This document shows, piece after piece, positions 1-5,400 of a stretch of 5,598 bases of DNA; position 1 is the stretch's first letter; every line of letters begins with the position of its first letter. The position numbers and the translations under genes were made by a program. The notes beneath the pieces were generated by a model. That model was not told the origin of the DNA and did not search any database. It was given only the letters and a program-made list of their open reading frames with translations. Source of the DNA: SAR202 cluster bacterium (GTDB lineage Bacteria; Chloroflexota; Dehalococcoidia; UBA3495); the NCBI GenBank assembly GCA_009392075.1, contig VFHG01000216.1:1-5598 (forward strand). Direction: 5' to 3'.

Positions 1-2
1 AT

Positions 3-218
3 CACAGCCCAATGGTCTATCCTCAGTTCGAGATTTGTGAAGAAGAATTCAACCCCCAAACCAACGGCTCGTCAAGAGATGCCGTCAATCCCTCAGCCTT
101 TAAGTCTTTAGGCTCGAAAGTTTTGTTCAATGCAGTTGAATTACTCGTAGAAAATACCTGGGAAAATGTTACATTCGCACCTGCTACTATGCTGAATCGC
201 TTTCTGGACGTCCAATGA
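3..218 (+). CDS. 3' end of an unidentified protein (5' truncated by the window edge)
   Basis: The frame is open from the first complete codon at base 3 and stops at the TGA at 216-218, so at least 71 residues are visible. The ATG at base 12 is probably internal, because the frame continues upstream out of the window. The visible part is soluble, with no membrane segment, and ends in a helix-like tail (roughly SLGSKVLFNAVELLVENTW). Just before it, a 'P-SA...GSK.L..A...L.E' pattern faintly recalls the C-terminal helix of creatininase-family amidohydrolases, but this is too weak for an assignment. Its stop codon lies inside the start and ribosome-site region of the next gene, so the two are almost certainly co-transcribed and possibly translationally coupled. 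Reality as a coding region is supported by this junction; function is unknown. Confidence 0.6.
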   Translation, partial: HSPMVYPQFEICEEEFNPQTNGSSRDAVNPSAFKSLGSKVLFNAVELLVENTWENVTFAPATMLNRFLDVQ

Positions 219-220
219 GG
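217..220 (+). promoter_or_regulatory. Ribosome binding site deciding the cupin start
   Basis: GAGG sits 6 bases before the ATG at 227 and overlaps the stop codon of the upstream frame. It lies inside the alternative ATG-initiated frame that begins at 215, so it favours initiation at 227 and suggests coupling to termination of the upstream gene. Confidence 0.5.
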
Positions 221-226
221 GGGACT

Positions 227-787
227 ATGTTTACAGTTGAGGAATTTGTGGAGTCATGCCTACATGCTCTAGACGAGCACACACCAGAATTGGCCATTAA
301 AGAAATTGTCACGTCGTCGATGGCCGATCCACATGAACTGGAATCTGCTCTCGGTACGCCGTCAGAAGCAGGAATAACTACCCTTCACCGCTCACCAGAA
401 CTCACGATTCTGAACATCATATGGCCTCCCGGGATAGCTCTCTATCCGCACGACCACAATTTGTGGGCAGTCATCGGGCTATACGGCGGCCAGGAGGACA
501 ACACATTTTACACTCGGAATCCAGATGCTAGCGGGCTCGTGAGGACTGGTACTCGAGTCCTAGAATCTAAAGACTCTGTATTGCTAGCCCAAGATGCAAT
601 CCATGCCGTGCAAAACCCTCGTTCGGTTTACACTGGAGCGATTCATGTTTATGGCGGTGACTTCTTTAACGAGCCTCGAAGCCAGTGGACTTCAGACAGC
701 TCGGCTGAAGAGCCGTATGATGTGGAGCAGGTGCAGCGGATCTTTAAATTTGCTAATGAGCGATGGTTATCCAAGCAGGTATCTTAA
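227..787 (+). CDS. Cysteine-dioxygenase-like cupin (thiol dioxygenase superfamily), predicted metal-dependent enzyme
   Basis: A 186-residue protein (190 if the ATG at 215 is used). A double-stranded beta-helix fold of the cysteine dioxygenase type is indicated by the core motif HDHNLWAVIGLYGG, giving an H-x-H metal pair (residues 75 and 77 from the 227 start), followed by Q-E-D. A third ligand is the His in DAIHAVQNP (residue 126). Then comes AIHVYGGDFF, matching the S-x-H-x-Y catalytic motif of cysteine dioxygenases with Ser replaced by Ala; the His and Tyr are kept (residues 140 and 142). There is no Cys at the Cys-Tyr crosslink position, as in bacterial members. These features predict a cytoplasmic Fe(II) oxygenase of a small thiol or related acid, but the substrate cannot be read from sequence. 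About 190 residues is normal for this family. The start at 227 is preferred because of the GAGG site. It follows the upstream gene without a gap. Family is fairly secure; exact reaction is not. Confidence 0.8.
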   Translation: MFTVEEFVESCLHALDEHTPELAIKEIVTSSMADPHELESALGTPSEAGITTLHRSPELTILNIIWPPGIALYPHDHNLWAVIGLYGGQEDNTFYTRNPDASGLVRTGTRVLESKDSVLLAQDAIHAVQNPRSVYTGAIHVYGGDFFNEPRSQWTSDSSAEEPYDVEQVQRIFKFANERWLSKQVS

Positions 788-897
788 GGTTGATCAGGTT
801 TTTTATGAATCATTTTGAACCTCTCGGCCACGGTTCTTAGCATCGGCTTCCTTGCCATGAGCAAGGGCAGCGCACCAAAGAAATTGAAGAAGGATGC
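784..897 (-). pseudogene. Remnant of an MFS transporter C-terminus
   Basis: Read on the minus strand, an open stretch of 37 codons ends in TAA at 784-786 and is cut off upstream by an in-frame TAG at 898-900. It encodes FFNFFGALPLLMARKP, almost the same as the last helix of the intact MFS gene at 4093-5385 (LNFFGALLLLMARKP). At DNA level 844-890 matches 4111-4157 at 43 of 47 positions. Two of the four differences change the residue, and one puts a Pro in the middle of the helix. Beyond the match the tail is unrelated and longer (about 20 extra residues). Nothing recognisable of the other 11 helices follows upstream. The fragment abuts the cupin stop codon tail-to-tail, overlapping it by two or three bases. 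It is best read as the leftover end of a paralogous MFS gene that was deleted. Confidence 0.7.
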
Positions 898-1173
898 CTA
901 GGGGAAGTTATCGGATACAAACGTCGTAGAAATACTTCACTGACAGCCATTGACCATGTGCGCTGGCTGTTTCACCGTCACATCCTCCATGAATCAACAG
1001 ATGCTATAGCGGAAATGGCAGGCAATCACATCACGACAGTCGAAGCTTCTATCAAGGAATTTCGCCAACTTCTGGATCTCCAGCCCAAACACACGGTCCG
1101 CTGCCTCGAACACCGCCAGCGACCTTGGCCTATACACGATCACTATCCTCATCGAGCATTCCTGAAAGCTTGA
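841..1173 (+). pseudogene. Start-less open frame, faint DnaA domain IV / helix-turn-helix resemblance
   Basis: The frame is open from just after a TAG at 838-840 to the TGA at 1171-1173 (110 codons). There is no ATG; the only conventional start is a GTG at 958 with no ribosome site. The first part is antisense to the MFS remnant and so not meaningful. From about 886 onward the translation is charged and helical: a KRRR cluster near 925, then ESTDAIAEMAGN and HITTVEASIKEF near 990-1060. The order basic cluster, helix, S...IAE..G, H-x-TTV-x-A, K...LL resembles the C-terminal DNA-binding domain of DnaA and of some DnaA_C-containing transposase-like proteins. Key residues such as the FGGR box are absent. 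The lack of a start codon and the decayed setting suggest a gene fragment or a chance frame. Low confidence. Confidence 0.2.
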
Positions 1174-1191
1174 TAGGTACATCAAACACAA

Positions 1192-1214
1192 AACGGCGGG
1201 GATTCCCCCCCGTT
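1192..1214 (-). terminator. GC-rich hairpin, candidate terminator for the EamA transporter
   Basis: The arms AACGGCGGGG and CCCCCCCGTT pair over 10 positions with one C-C mismatch around an ATT loop. On the minus strand the second arm is followed by TTGTGTTTG, a moderate T-rich tail, giving the form of a Rho-independent terminator. It lies 212 bases past the EamA stop, which is rather far. No T-tract follows on the plus strand. Confidence 0.4.
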
Positions 1215-1248
1215 GAATCTGTCTGGATATAATCTCCATCGAGCGACT

Positions 1249-1277
1249 GCCCGAAGCGCTCAGAGCGTTAAGCGGGC
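1249..1277. other. Bulged hairpin without T-tract
   Basis: GCCCG at 1249-1253 pairs with CGGGC at 1273-1277, enclosing a second stem CGCT-CAG-AGCG (1257-1267) with small bulges. There is no T-run on either side, so it is not a classical terminator. It would lie in the 3' untranslated part of the EamA transcript. It may be a structural RNA element or chance. Confidence 0.2.
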
Positions 1278-1425
1278 CCTAAACGGGACACTCCTTACAT
1301 CCTGGAATTTATCACCATTGAACAAACATCGGTATGTTATTCCGCGGGTGCTTATGACTTTCGAGCTATCTATCCGATGAACCCGGTAGAGGTAACGGTC
1401 TTGGAACTGCCGTGAGTATATTAGA

Positions 1426-2331
1426 TCATCTTCCCAGCACCACTAGGATGACTCCGGCTATCGCCAGCAGGGTTCCAGCGACCAGTTTGGGAGTGACCTG
1501 CTCCAACTTCGCTAAGAAAGTGTGGGACAGGAACAATGTGATTAAAGGGCTGCTGGAAACTATGGGACTTACCACCACAACGTCGGCCCGCTGTACCGCA
1601 AAAGCCACTGCCGTTACCGCAATGCTCGACGTCAACCCAGCGGCGGCCAAATAGCGCAGAGCGAAAATCGAACGAAAAAATCCCTGGCCCCTTGTTCGTA
1701 CAACGCCGCTTTGCGACGCACTAGCTCCTACCAAAGGAGAAATCGCTAATAAACCGATTAGCATGCTAAAGGCAGTAACCATGAATGGAGAGTCGTAAAT
1801 CCCTATTGCCTGCTTGGCCATGACGTTGCTCGCCCCGTATGATGCGCCCGCACCCATGGCTAGCACATAACCTAACAGATGGATCTTGTCCGTACGCCAA
1901 CCTTCCATAATGGAACCACCACTCGAAAAAAACAGACCACAGACAACCCCCACGGTGCCTAACGCAATCAGGCTATTGACCGTCTCTCCGGTAAAGGACA
2001 CAGCTAATATGGCGGCGAAGGGCGCCTGAGTCGATATGAACAAGCTAGACCTAGACGCCCCTATGAGATTGGCGGCCAGGAAATTCTGACAACGGCCGCC
2101 TAAGTAGCTGACTACCCCCAGGCCAATAATCCATAGCATTGCCTCTTGCGGGATGCGACCTATATCAGAGGAGGCAAACAGTAGGACCATGACCGAAGAG
2201 ACGGTAAAGCTAACCAGAAGAGATACCATGACGCCGGGGAGGGGGTAGATAGCCTGCATGCCCTGACGAGCTAATACGGCCGAACTGGCAAAGCCGAAAG
2301 CAGCAAGGATAGAAAGGCCTATGGCCGCCAT
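1426..2331 (-). CDS. EamA/DMT-family permease (10 membrane helices)
   Basis: A 301-residue integral membrane protein, of normal length for the drug/metabolite transporter superfamily. Ten hydrophobic segments are visible at about residues 4-22, 34-54, 65-90, 95-112, 118-136, 150-175, 183-202, 226-247, 251-273 and 281-299. They form two EamA repeats (about 4-135 and 150-298). The second ends in the usual FLAKLEQVTPKLVAGTLLAI arrangement, where a short polar turn precedes the last helix. Members export or import small metabolites such as amino acids, nucleosides or drugs, and the substrate is not predictable. The ATG is fixed by a TAG immediately before it, but no clear ribosome site precedes it. 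It lies 193 bases downstream of the HNH gene on the same strand, so it may have its own promoter. A candidate terminator lies further along. Confidence 0.85.
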   Translation of the reverse strand: MAAIGLSILAAFGFASSAVLARQGMQAIYPLPGVMVSLLVSFTVSSVMVLLFASSDIGRIPQEAMLWIIGLGVVSYLGGRCQNFLAANLIGASRSSLFISTQAPFAAILAVSFTGETVNSLIALGTVGVVCGLFFSSGGSIMEGWRTDKIHLLGYVLAMGAGASYGASNVMAKQAIGIYDSPFMVTAFSMLIGLLAISPLVGASASQSGVVRTRGQGFFRSIFALRYLAAAGLTSSIAVTAVAFAVQRADVVVVSPIVSSSPLITLFLSHTFLAKLEQVTPKLVAGTLLAIAGVILVVLGR

Positions 2332-2524
2332 CTAGCTGGCTATGCCTGCCTGTAGCTTTCTATGATCGATTCAAATATCAAGTTGCCGTAAATGTAGCGC
2401 AAGGTATCCGCCAATCTCCATTCACGTTCAGTGGCTCTGAAACACTAACCCTAGGTCAGGCAGGTGGACGAATGTTCCCAAATGATTCTACAAGCCTCTG
2501 AGTATCTAGTACTAATCCAAACGT

Positions 2525-3307
2525 TCATTCGTCTCTCGAGACGTTGGCCATATGCCAGGCGAAATATTCCGACCGCCTCTCAGTCCATTCTGGAAACTCG
2601 CGATCGTGTAACCTATTGAGCAATCGTGTGATCCGAGGCGGATCAGTACCGATACGCCTGGTCTTAACCACCCCGTGTTCTACAGAAAGGTAACCGTATT
2701 CGTACAATGCATCGCATCCGAGCTTGCACATCAAAACCACAACCTGGGGGTCCAATTTCTCCTCGCGAGAGCAGCTCGCACGCTTCTTGATGTGGGCCGC
2801 GACCAACAGATGCTCATTCAGTTCTTCCCCGCATATGGAGCATAAAGCCACCGTCCGGCCGCGTAGCAGCCGGCGACGCAGTTCGGATTGTTCCCCACGG
2901 ACGTTAGACATCCCCGGATTGTCAGGTTCAGCGTCAATAACGTCGATGTACTGAATGAGTCTAAGATCTTCCCTTTCCAGGCCGTATTCTTCAATTACCA
3001 GATCACACTTTGTTTGGTCGAGAACCATGAGACCTTGAGGGGTGAAATTGGGGCTATAGCCAACCACCCGATTGAACTCCTCGACGTTAATGTCCGCGTC
3101 ATGGAGCTCGTTTAAAAAATAGACATACTCCCAAGTGCCACCATCAGGGTCACGTCTCCAGAGATTAACGGCAAGGTCATGATTCTGGCACACAACCGTG
3201 ACCTTCGCGTAACTGATGAAACGCTTGGCCCGATAGAACATGACTATGTCGCCAGTCTGAATACGAGCCCACCTGCTGTAGACGCCCGGTCTGGCCCCCA
3301 AACTCAT
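2525..3307 (-). CDS. PUA/EVE-like domain plus HNH nuclease
   Basis: A 260-residue soluble protein with two parts. Residues 1-120 look like a PUA-superfamily (EVE/YTH-type) fold: LGARPGVYSRWARIQTGD, then VMFYRAKRFISYAKV, then W-E-Y-V-Y-F-L and GYSPNFTPQG. In related proteins such domains read modified bases. Residues 150-215 look like an HNH_2-type nuclease: C156xxC159, AAH172IKKR, LDP, then MC194KLGC198DALYEYGYLSV. The four Cys could bind structural zinc, and His172 is the likely general base. The canonical middle Asn and final His are not obvious, so activity is uncertain. The ATG at 3307 overlaps the stop of the 52-residue frame upstream (ATGA), and a TAG just upstream blocks extension. The start cuts into the conserved N-terminal part of the domain, so this may be the larger piece of a split gene. 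It follows the mazG-like gene in one tight unit. Confidence 0.7.
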   Translation of the reverse strand: MSLGARPGVYSRWARIQTGDIVMFYRAKRFISYAKVTVVCQNHDLAVNLWRRDPDGGTWEYVYFLNELHDADINVEEFNRVVGYSPNFTPQGLMVLDQTKCDLVIEEYGLEREDLRLIQYIDVIDAEPDNPGMSNVRGEQSELRRRLLRGRTVALCSICGEELNEHLLVAAHIKKRASCSREEKLDPQVVVLMCKLGCDALYEYGYLSVEHGVVKTRRIGTDPPRITRLLNRLHDREFPEWTERRSEYFAWHMANVSRDE

Positions 3308-3462
3308 ACATTTTCGTCGTCGTAGAAACTAATAAGACGTTGGTAGTCTTGGTCCGAAAGAAATGGTCTGACCCTAGCCAGACGGACAGGTGTCTCTTTG
3401 GTATTCGCGTAATGCCTCCGAGCTTCGACTCCGGCTGCCGGTTGTACGATAATCTGCGGCAT
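3304..3462 (-). CDS. 52-residue frame, probable detached N-terminus of the PUA-like/HNH protein
   Basis: Starts ATG at 3462 (11 bases after the mazG-like stop) and ends TGA at 3304-3306, sharing ATGA with the HNH gene. It encodes an HYANTKETPVRL segment, RVRPFLSDQDYQRL, then ISFYDDENV. This resembles, from memory of the family, the 'H(F/Y)..T....V.L......LS..D...L...Y' leader that precedes the '(W)GarpG...W..i..GD' motif in PUA-like/HNH proteins. The continuation is exactly where the next frame begins. Past its stop the same frame reads V-W-G, recovering the expected Trp. So the two frames look like one ancestral gene broken by a stop plus one-base shift. They may instead be expressed as two coupled pieces. 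It has no convincing ribosome site. Confidence 0.55.
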   Translation of the reverse strand: MPQIIVQPAAGVEARRHYANTKETPVRLARVRPFLSDQDYQRLISFYDDENV

Positions 3463-3473
3463 AGTAGGGCTCG

Positions 3474-3809
3474 CTAAAACGACCAGTGGCGTTTGGCGCT
3501 GGACGGGTACTTCTTGATGTTCTGGTCAATCTTGTGGTCTATCGCCTCATCCAGGTCGATTCCTATAACGCCGGCTAGCCTGATGGCGTAGATGCAGATA
3601 TCAGCTATCTCGGCCCCGACCTGTTCCAATTTATCGGGGTGTTCAACGATTTTCCTAGACTCTTCCGCGCCCACCCATTGGAAGACCTCCATCAGCTCTG
3701 CGGCCTCTACAGAAAGCGCCATGGACAGGTTCTTGGGCGAGTGGTACTGTTCCCAGTCGCGTTTCATCTCGAATTCTTGGAGTCGTCCTTGAATCTCGGA
3801 AATGTTCAT
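3474..3809 (-). CDS. MazG-like nucleotide pyrophosphohydrolase
   Basis: A 111-residue, all-alpha cytoplasmic protein of the all-alpha NTP pyrophosphatase family. The signature is complete: RDWEQYHSPKNLSMALSVEAAEL near residues 17-39 gives the first metal pair E35xxE38, and EIADICIYAIRLA gives the second, E67xxD70. Such enzymes hydrolyse dNTPs or NTPs to the monophosphate and pyrophosphate with Mg2+; the RDWxQ(F/Y)HxPKNL form is that of dCTPase/iMazG-like small proteins (RS21-C6/DCTPP1 relatives), usually house-cleaning enzymes for modified or excess nucleotides. About 110 residues is normal. The start is fixed by a strong AAGGGG site 5 bases upstream. It leads a tight run with the 52-residue and PUA-like/HNH frames. 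A role beside a nuclease could be nucleotide-pool control or defence, which is inference. Confidence 0.85.
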   Translation of the reverse strand: MNISEIQGRLQEFEMKRDWEQYHSPKNLSMALSVEAAELMEVFQWVGAEESRKIVEHPDKLEQVGAEIADICIYAIRLAGVIGIDLDEAIDHKIDQNIKKYPSSAKRHWSF

Positions 3810-3814
3810 TGTTT

Positions 3815-3820
3815 CCCCTT
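3815..3820 (-). promoter_or_regulatory. Strong ribosome binding site of the mazG-like gene
   Basis: On the minus strand AAGGGG lies 5 bases before the ATG at 3809, within an AAAAGGGGAAACA leader. It is the best ribosome site in the window and fixes this start. Confidence 0.7.
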
Positions 3821-3859
3821 TTGAATCCGGCTGTAACGCAAGGAAGGCCCAGGTTTCGA

Positions 3860-3875
3860 GCTAATGTTCATTAGC
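3860..3875. promoter_or_regulatory. Perfect 7-base inverted repeat, candidate operator
   Basis: GCTAATG, two bases (TT), CATTAGC: a perfect dyad with 7-base arms and a 16-base footprint, typical of a dimeric repressor site. It lies about 50 bases before the mazG-like start and some 40 bases downstream of the -10 box. It has no T-tract and so is not a terminator. The bound protein is unknown. Confidence 0.35.
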
Positions 3876-3911
3876 GGCAGTCGTTGTTGTAGGCGTCGAG
3901 CAGGGGTCGGA

Positions 3912-3937
3912 ATTATACGTCTTCAAAGAAAGATCAA
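3912..3937 (-). promoter_or_regulatory. Candidate promoter for the mazG-like/HNH unit
   Basis: On the minus strand a perfect TATAAT (3912-3917) lies about 95 bases before the mazG-like ATG. A TTGATC (3932-3937) is 14 bases further upstream, shorter than the usual 16-18 spacing, so the -35 is weak. It places the dyad at 3860-3875 within the early transcript. Confidence 0.3.
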
Positions 3938-3953
3938 CTTACACAGGAAACCG

Positions 3954-3975
3954 ACTCTTTTAACAAAGAGTTTTT
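3954..3975 (+). terminator. AT-rich hairpin followed by T-run
   Basis: ACTCTTT, loop TAAC, AAAGAGT, then TTTT on the plus strand. The stem is perfect over 7 pairs but has only two GC pairs, so it is weak. No plus-strand gene ends here. It could limit antisense transcription or be chance. Confidence 0.2.
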
Positions 3976-4026
3976 GTGAAATTATTCCTGTCATAACATT
4001 CCTACTCGACATTCCCAATCGTCCAA

Positions 4027-4055
4027 GCCTTATCCCCATTGCTGGCCTTATCACC
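4027..4055. repeat. Pair of short direct repeats (18-base period)
   Basis: GCCTTATCcCC at 4027-4037 recurs as GCCTTATCaCC at 4045-4055, 10 of 11 identical. It lies in the intergenic region just after the MFS gene. The spacing is near two helical turns, but it may be accidental. Confidence 0.25.
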
Positions 4056-4092
4056 CTTTTTATAACTAGCGGATTTCCTCGGGGCTTTTATG

Positions 4093-5385
4093 TCAACTGC
4101 CCGTTAACTTCGGTTTCCTTGCCATGAGCAAGAGCAGCGCACCGAAGAAATTCAAGACAGCCAAGATCTCAAAAGCCAACTTGTAATCGCCTTGAAGGTC
4201 GTACATGTATCCGGCGAAAGGAGACGCCCCAAACAACAGGATATTCATCGGTACCGATGAAATGCCTAGAATCTTGCCAAAATTGGCCCGGCCAAAATAA
4301 TCGCCACGGATGGAAGTGGCGAGTGGGCTAGTCCCCCCAAATCCAATGCCGAACAGAACTGCGAATAGATAGACCATTTCGATGTTGGATGGGAAGGCTA
4401 CAAGAACTAGCACAGCACCTGCCTGAATCGAAGAAAACACGAACATACCCAGGTTTTTGGGTATACGTTCACCTGCGTAACCCCCAACAACTTGAAACAC
4501 CATGGAAACAGCTGTGTACACGGTCACCACCCACCCCGCGGCCTGGAGCGAAAATCCCTCGTCGGTTAGGAGTGGGGCCAGATGGGTCATCATGGATACA
4601 ATCACGACAGCTGTCAGGCTATGGCCCAAGGAAATGTACCAGAAAGCCTTGGTCCGCATAGCTTGTGCGAGGGTGAAATCACCATTTGGATTACGCTGTT
4701 GACTGGTTTGCTCGGTTTCATCGGCGACGACGAGTGTCGAATCTGGTGTGTCACCGTCTGGATGTAGGCCGTAATCTTCTGGTCGGTTGCGAATGAGCCG
4801 GGAGATTGGCAATGCGATCACCAGAAAAAAGATCCCCAAGATTGACGCGGTTAATGCCCACCCCAAACGCCCGTAATCGGGATCGATAGCCCACGCTATT
4901 AAAGGAATCAGTAGAAGTCCGCCGAGGCGACTGCCGGAGTTAGACCAACCCATTGCCGAGGACCGGCGCCGAACAAACCAGTTGTTCAACATGGTGGTGA
5001 TGGGCAACCAGCCGCTTAGGCCTTGGCCCAGGGCCATAACCAGGAACGCTACGTAGAATACCCAAAGATGGTTTACCTGACCAAAAAGTAAGAAGCCAGC
5101 GCCCATGATCAATAGCCCGATAAACACGAGGCGGCGTGTTCCAATTCGGTCGGTCAGATATCCTTCAACAGGGCCGAGCAAACCACTTTCTACGCGAGTA
5201 AAAGCGAAGGCCAGTGACAGCTGAGTACGGTTCCAGCCAAACTGGGCTTCCAACGCCACAAACCATAGCCCCATAGCATGAAAGAGCGGTACGCTGGATG
5301 TGCGGATAAAGCTACTGATGCCTACCAGCCACCAGCCGTAGAAGACTCCCCGTGCGCGGTGGGATAGATGCGCTATATAGTTCAT
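4093..5385 (-). CDS. Major facilitator superfamily transporter (12 membrane helices, MCT/oxalate-formate-like)
   Basis: A 430-residue inner membrane carrier, of usual MFS length. The first helix follows an RARGVFYGWWLV start, as in OFA/monocarboxylate-type carriers. The loop between helices 2 and 3 has the MFS motif A form GYLTDRIGTRR (residues 75-85). Helix 5 has AMGWSNSGSRLGG. A hydrophilic central loop (about 195-245, with RPEDYGLHPDGD) separates the two six-helix halves, and the second half begins with TKAFWYISLGHSL. Substrate is unknown; relatives move small organic acids. The ATG at 5385 is the first convenient start after an in-frame stop at 5410-5412 but has no clear ribosome site. 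The last helix is nearly duplicated at 844-890. Downstream is 283 bases to the mazG-like gene, so it is likely transcribed separately. Confidence 0.88.
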   Translation of the reverse strand: MNYIAHLSHRARGVFYGWWLVGISSFIRTSSVPLFHAMGLWFVALEAQFGWNRTQLSLAFAFTRVESGLLGPVEGYLTDRIGTRRLVFIGLLIMGAGFLLFGQVNHLWVFYVAFLVMALGQGLSGWLPITTMLNNWFVRRRSSAMGWSNSGSRLGGLLLIPLIAWAIDPDYGRLGWALTASILGIFFLVIALPISRLIRNRPEDYGLHPDGDTPDSTLVVADETEQTSQQRNPNGDFTLAQAMRTKAFWYISLGHSLTAVVIVSMMTHLAPLLTDEGFSLQAAGWVVTVYTAVSMVFQVVGGYAGERIPKNLGMFVFSSIQAGAVLVLVAFPSNIEMVYLFAVLFGIGFGGTSPLATSIRGDYFGRANFGKILGISSVPMNILLFGASPFAGYMYDLQGDYKLAFEILAVLNFFGALLLLMARKPKLTGS

Positions 5386-5400
5386 CGGATCATAGGTTTC

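Larger units (their letters stand above)
788..1425. other. Gene-poor decay zone between convergent genes
   Basis: This 638-base stretch separates the plus-strand cupin from the minus-strand EamA transporter. It contains the MFS remnant at its left end, the start-less frame to 1173, and two hairpins at 1192-1214 and 1249-1277. From 1278 to 1425 I see no gene, repeat or convincing promoter. Short frames on both strands lack ribosome sites. The lack of an intact gene together with a recognisable gene fragment points to deletion and decay. Confidence 0.5.

Noticed and set aside
594..818. 74-residue plus-strand frame inside the cupin gene
   Set aside because: Shadow of the cupin in another frame, with no ribosome site or recognisable domain.
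1228..1233. TATAAT on the plus strand
   Set aside because: No -35 box at a suitable distance (a C-run is there instead) and no plus-strand gene downstream.
994..1239. 81-residue minus-strand frame
   Set aside because: No ribosome site, no family resemblance, and it runs antisense to the frame at 841-1173 and through the hairpin at 1192-1214.
2467..2533. Inverted pair GACGAATG / CATTCGTC around the end of the HNH gene
   Set aside because: Only 8 bases with a 51-base loop, no T-tract; expected by chance.
2530..2543. CGTCTC-TC-GAGACG inverted repeat
   Set aside because: Lies in the last codons of the HNH gene and has no T-run; probably coding coincidence.
3864..4127. 87-residue plus-strand frame between the MFS and mazG-like genes
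   Set aside because: No ribosome site, overlaps the MFS 3' end and the dyad; composition looks non-coding.
4389..4767. Three overlapping plus-strand frames antisense to the MFS gene
   Set aside because: Shadows of a clear MFS coding sequence.
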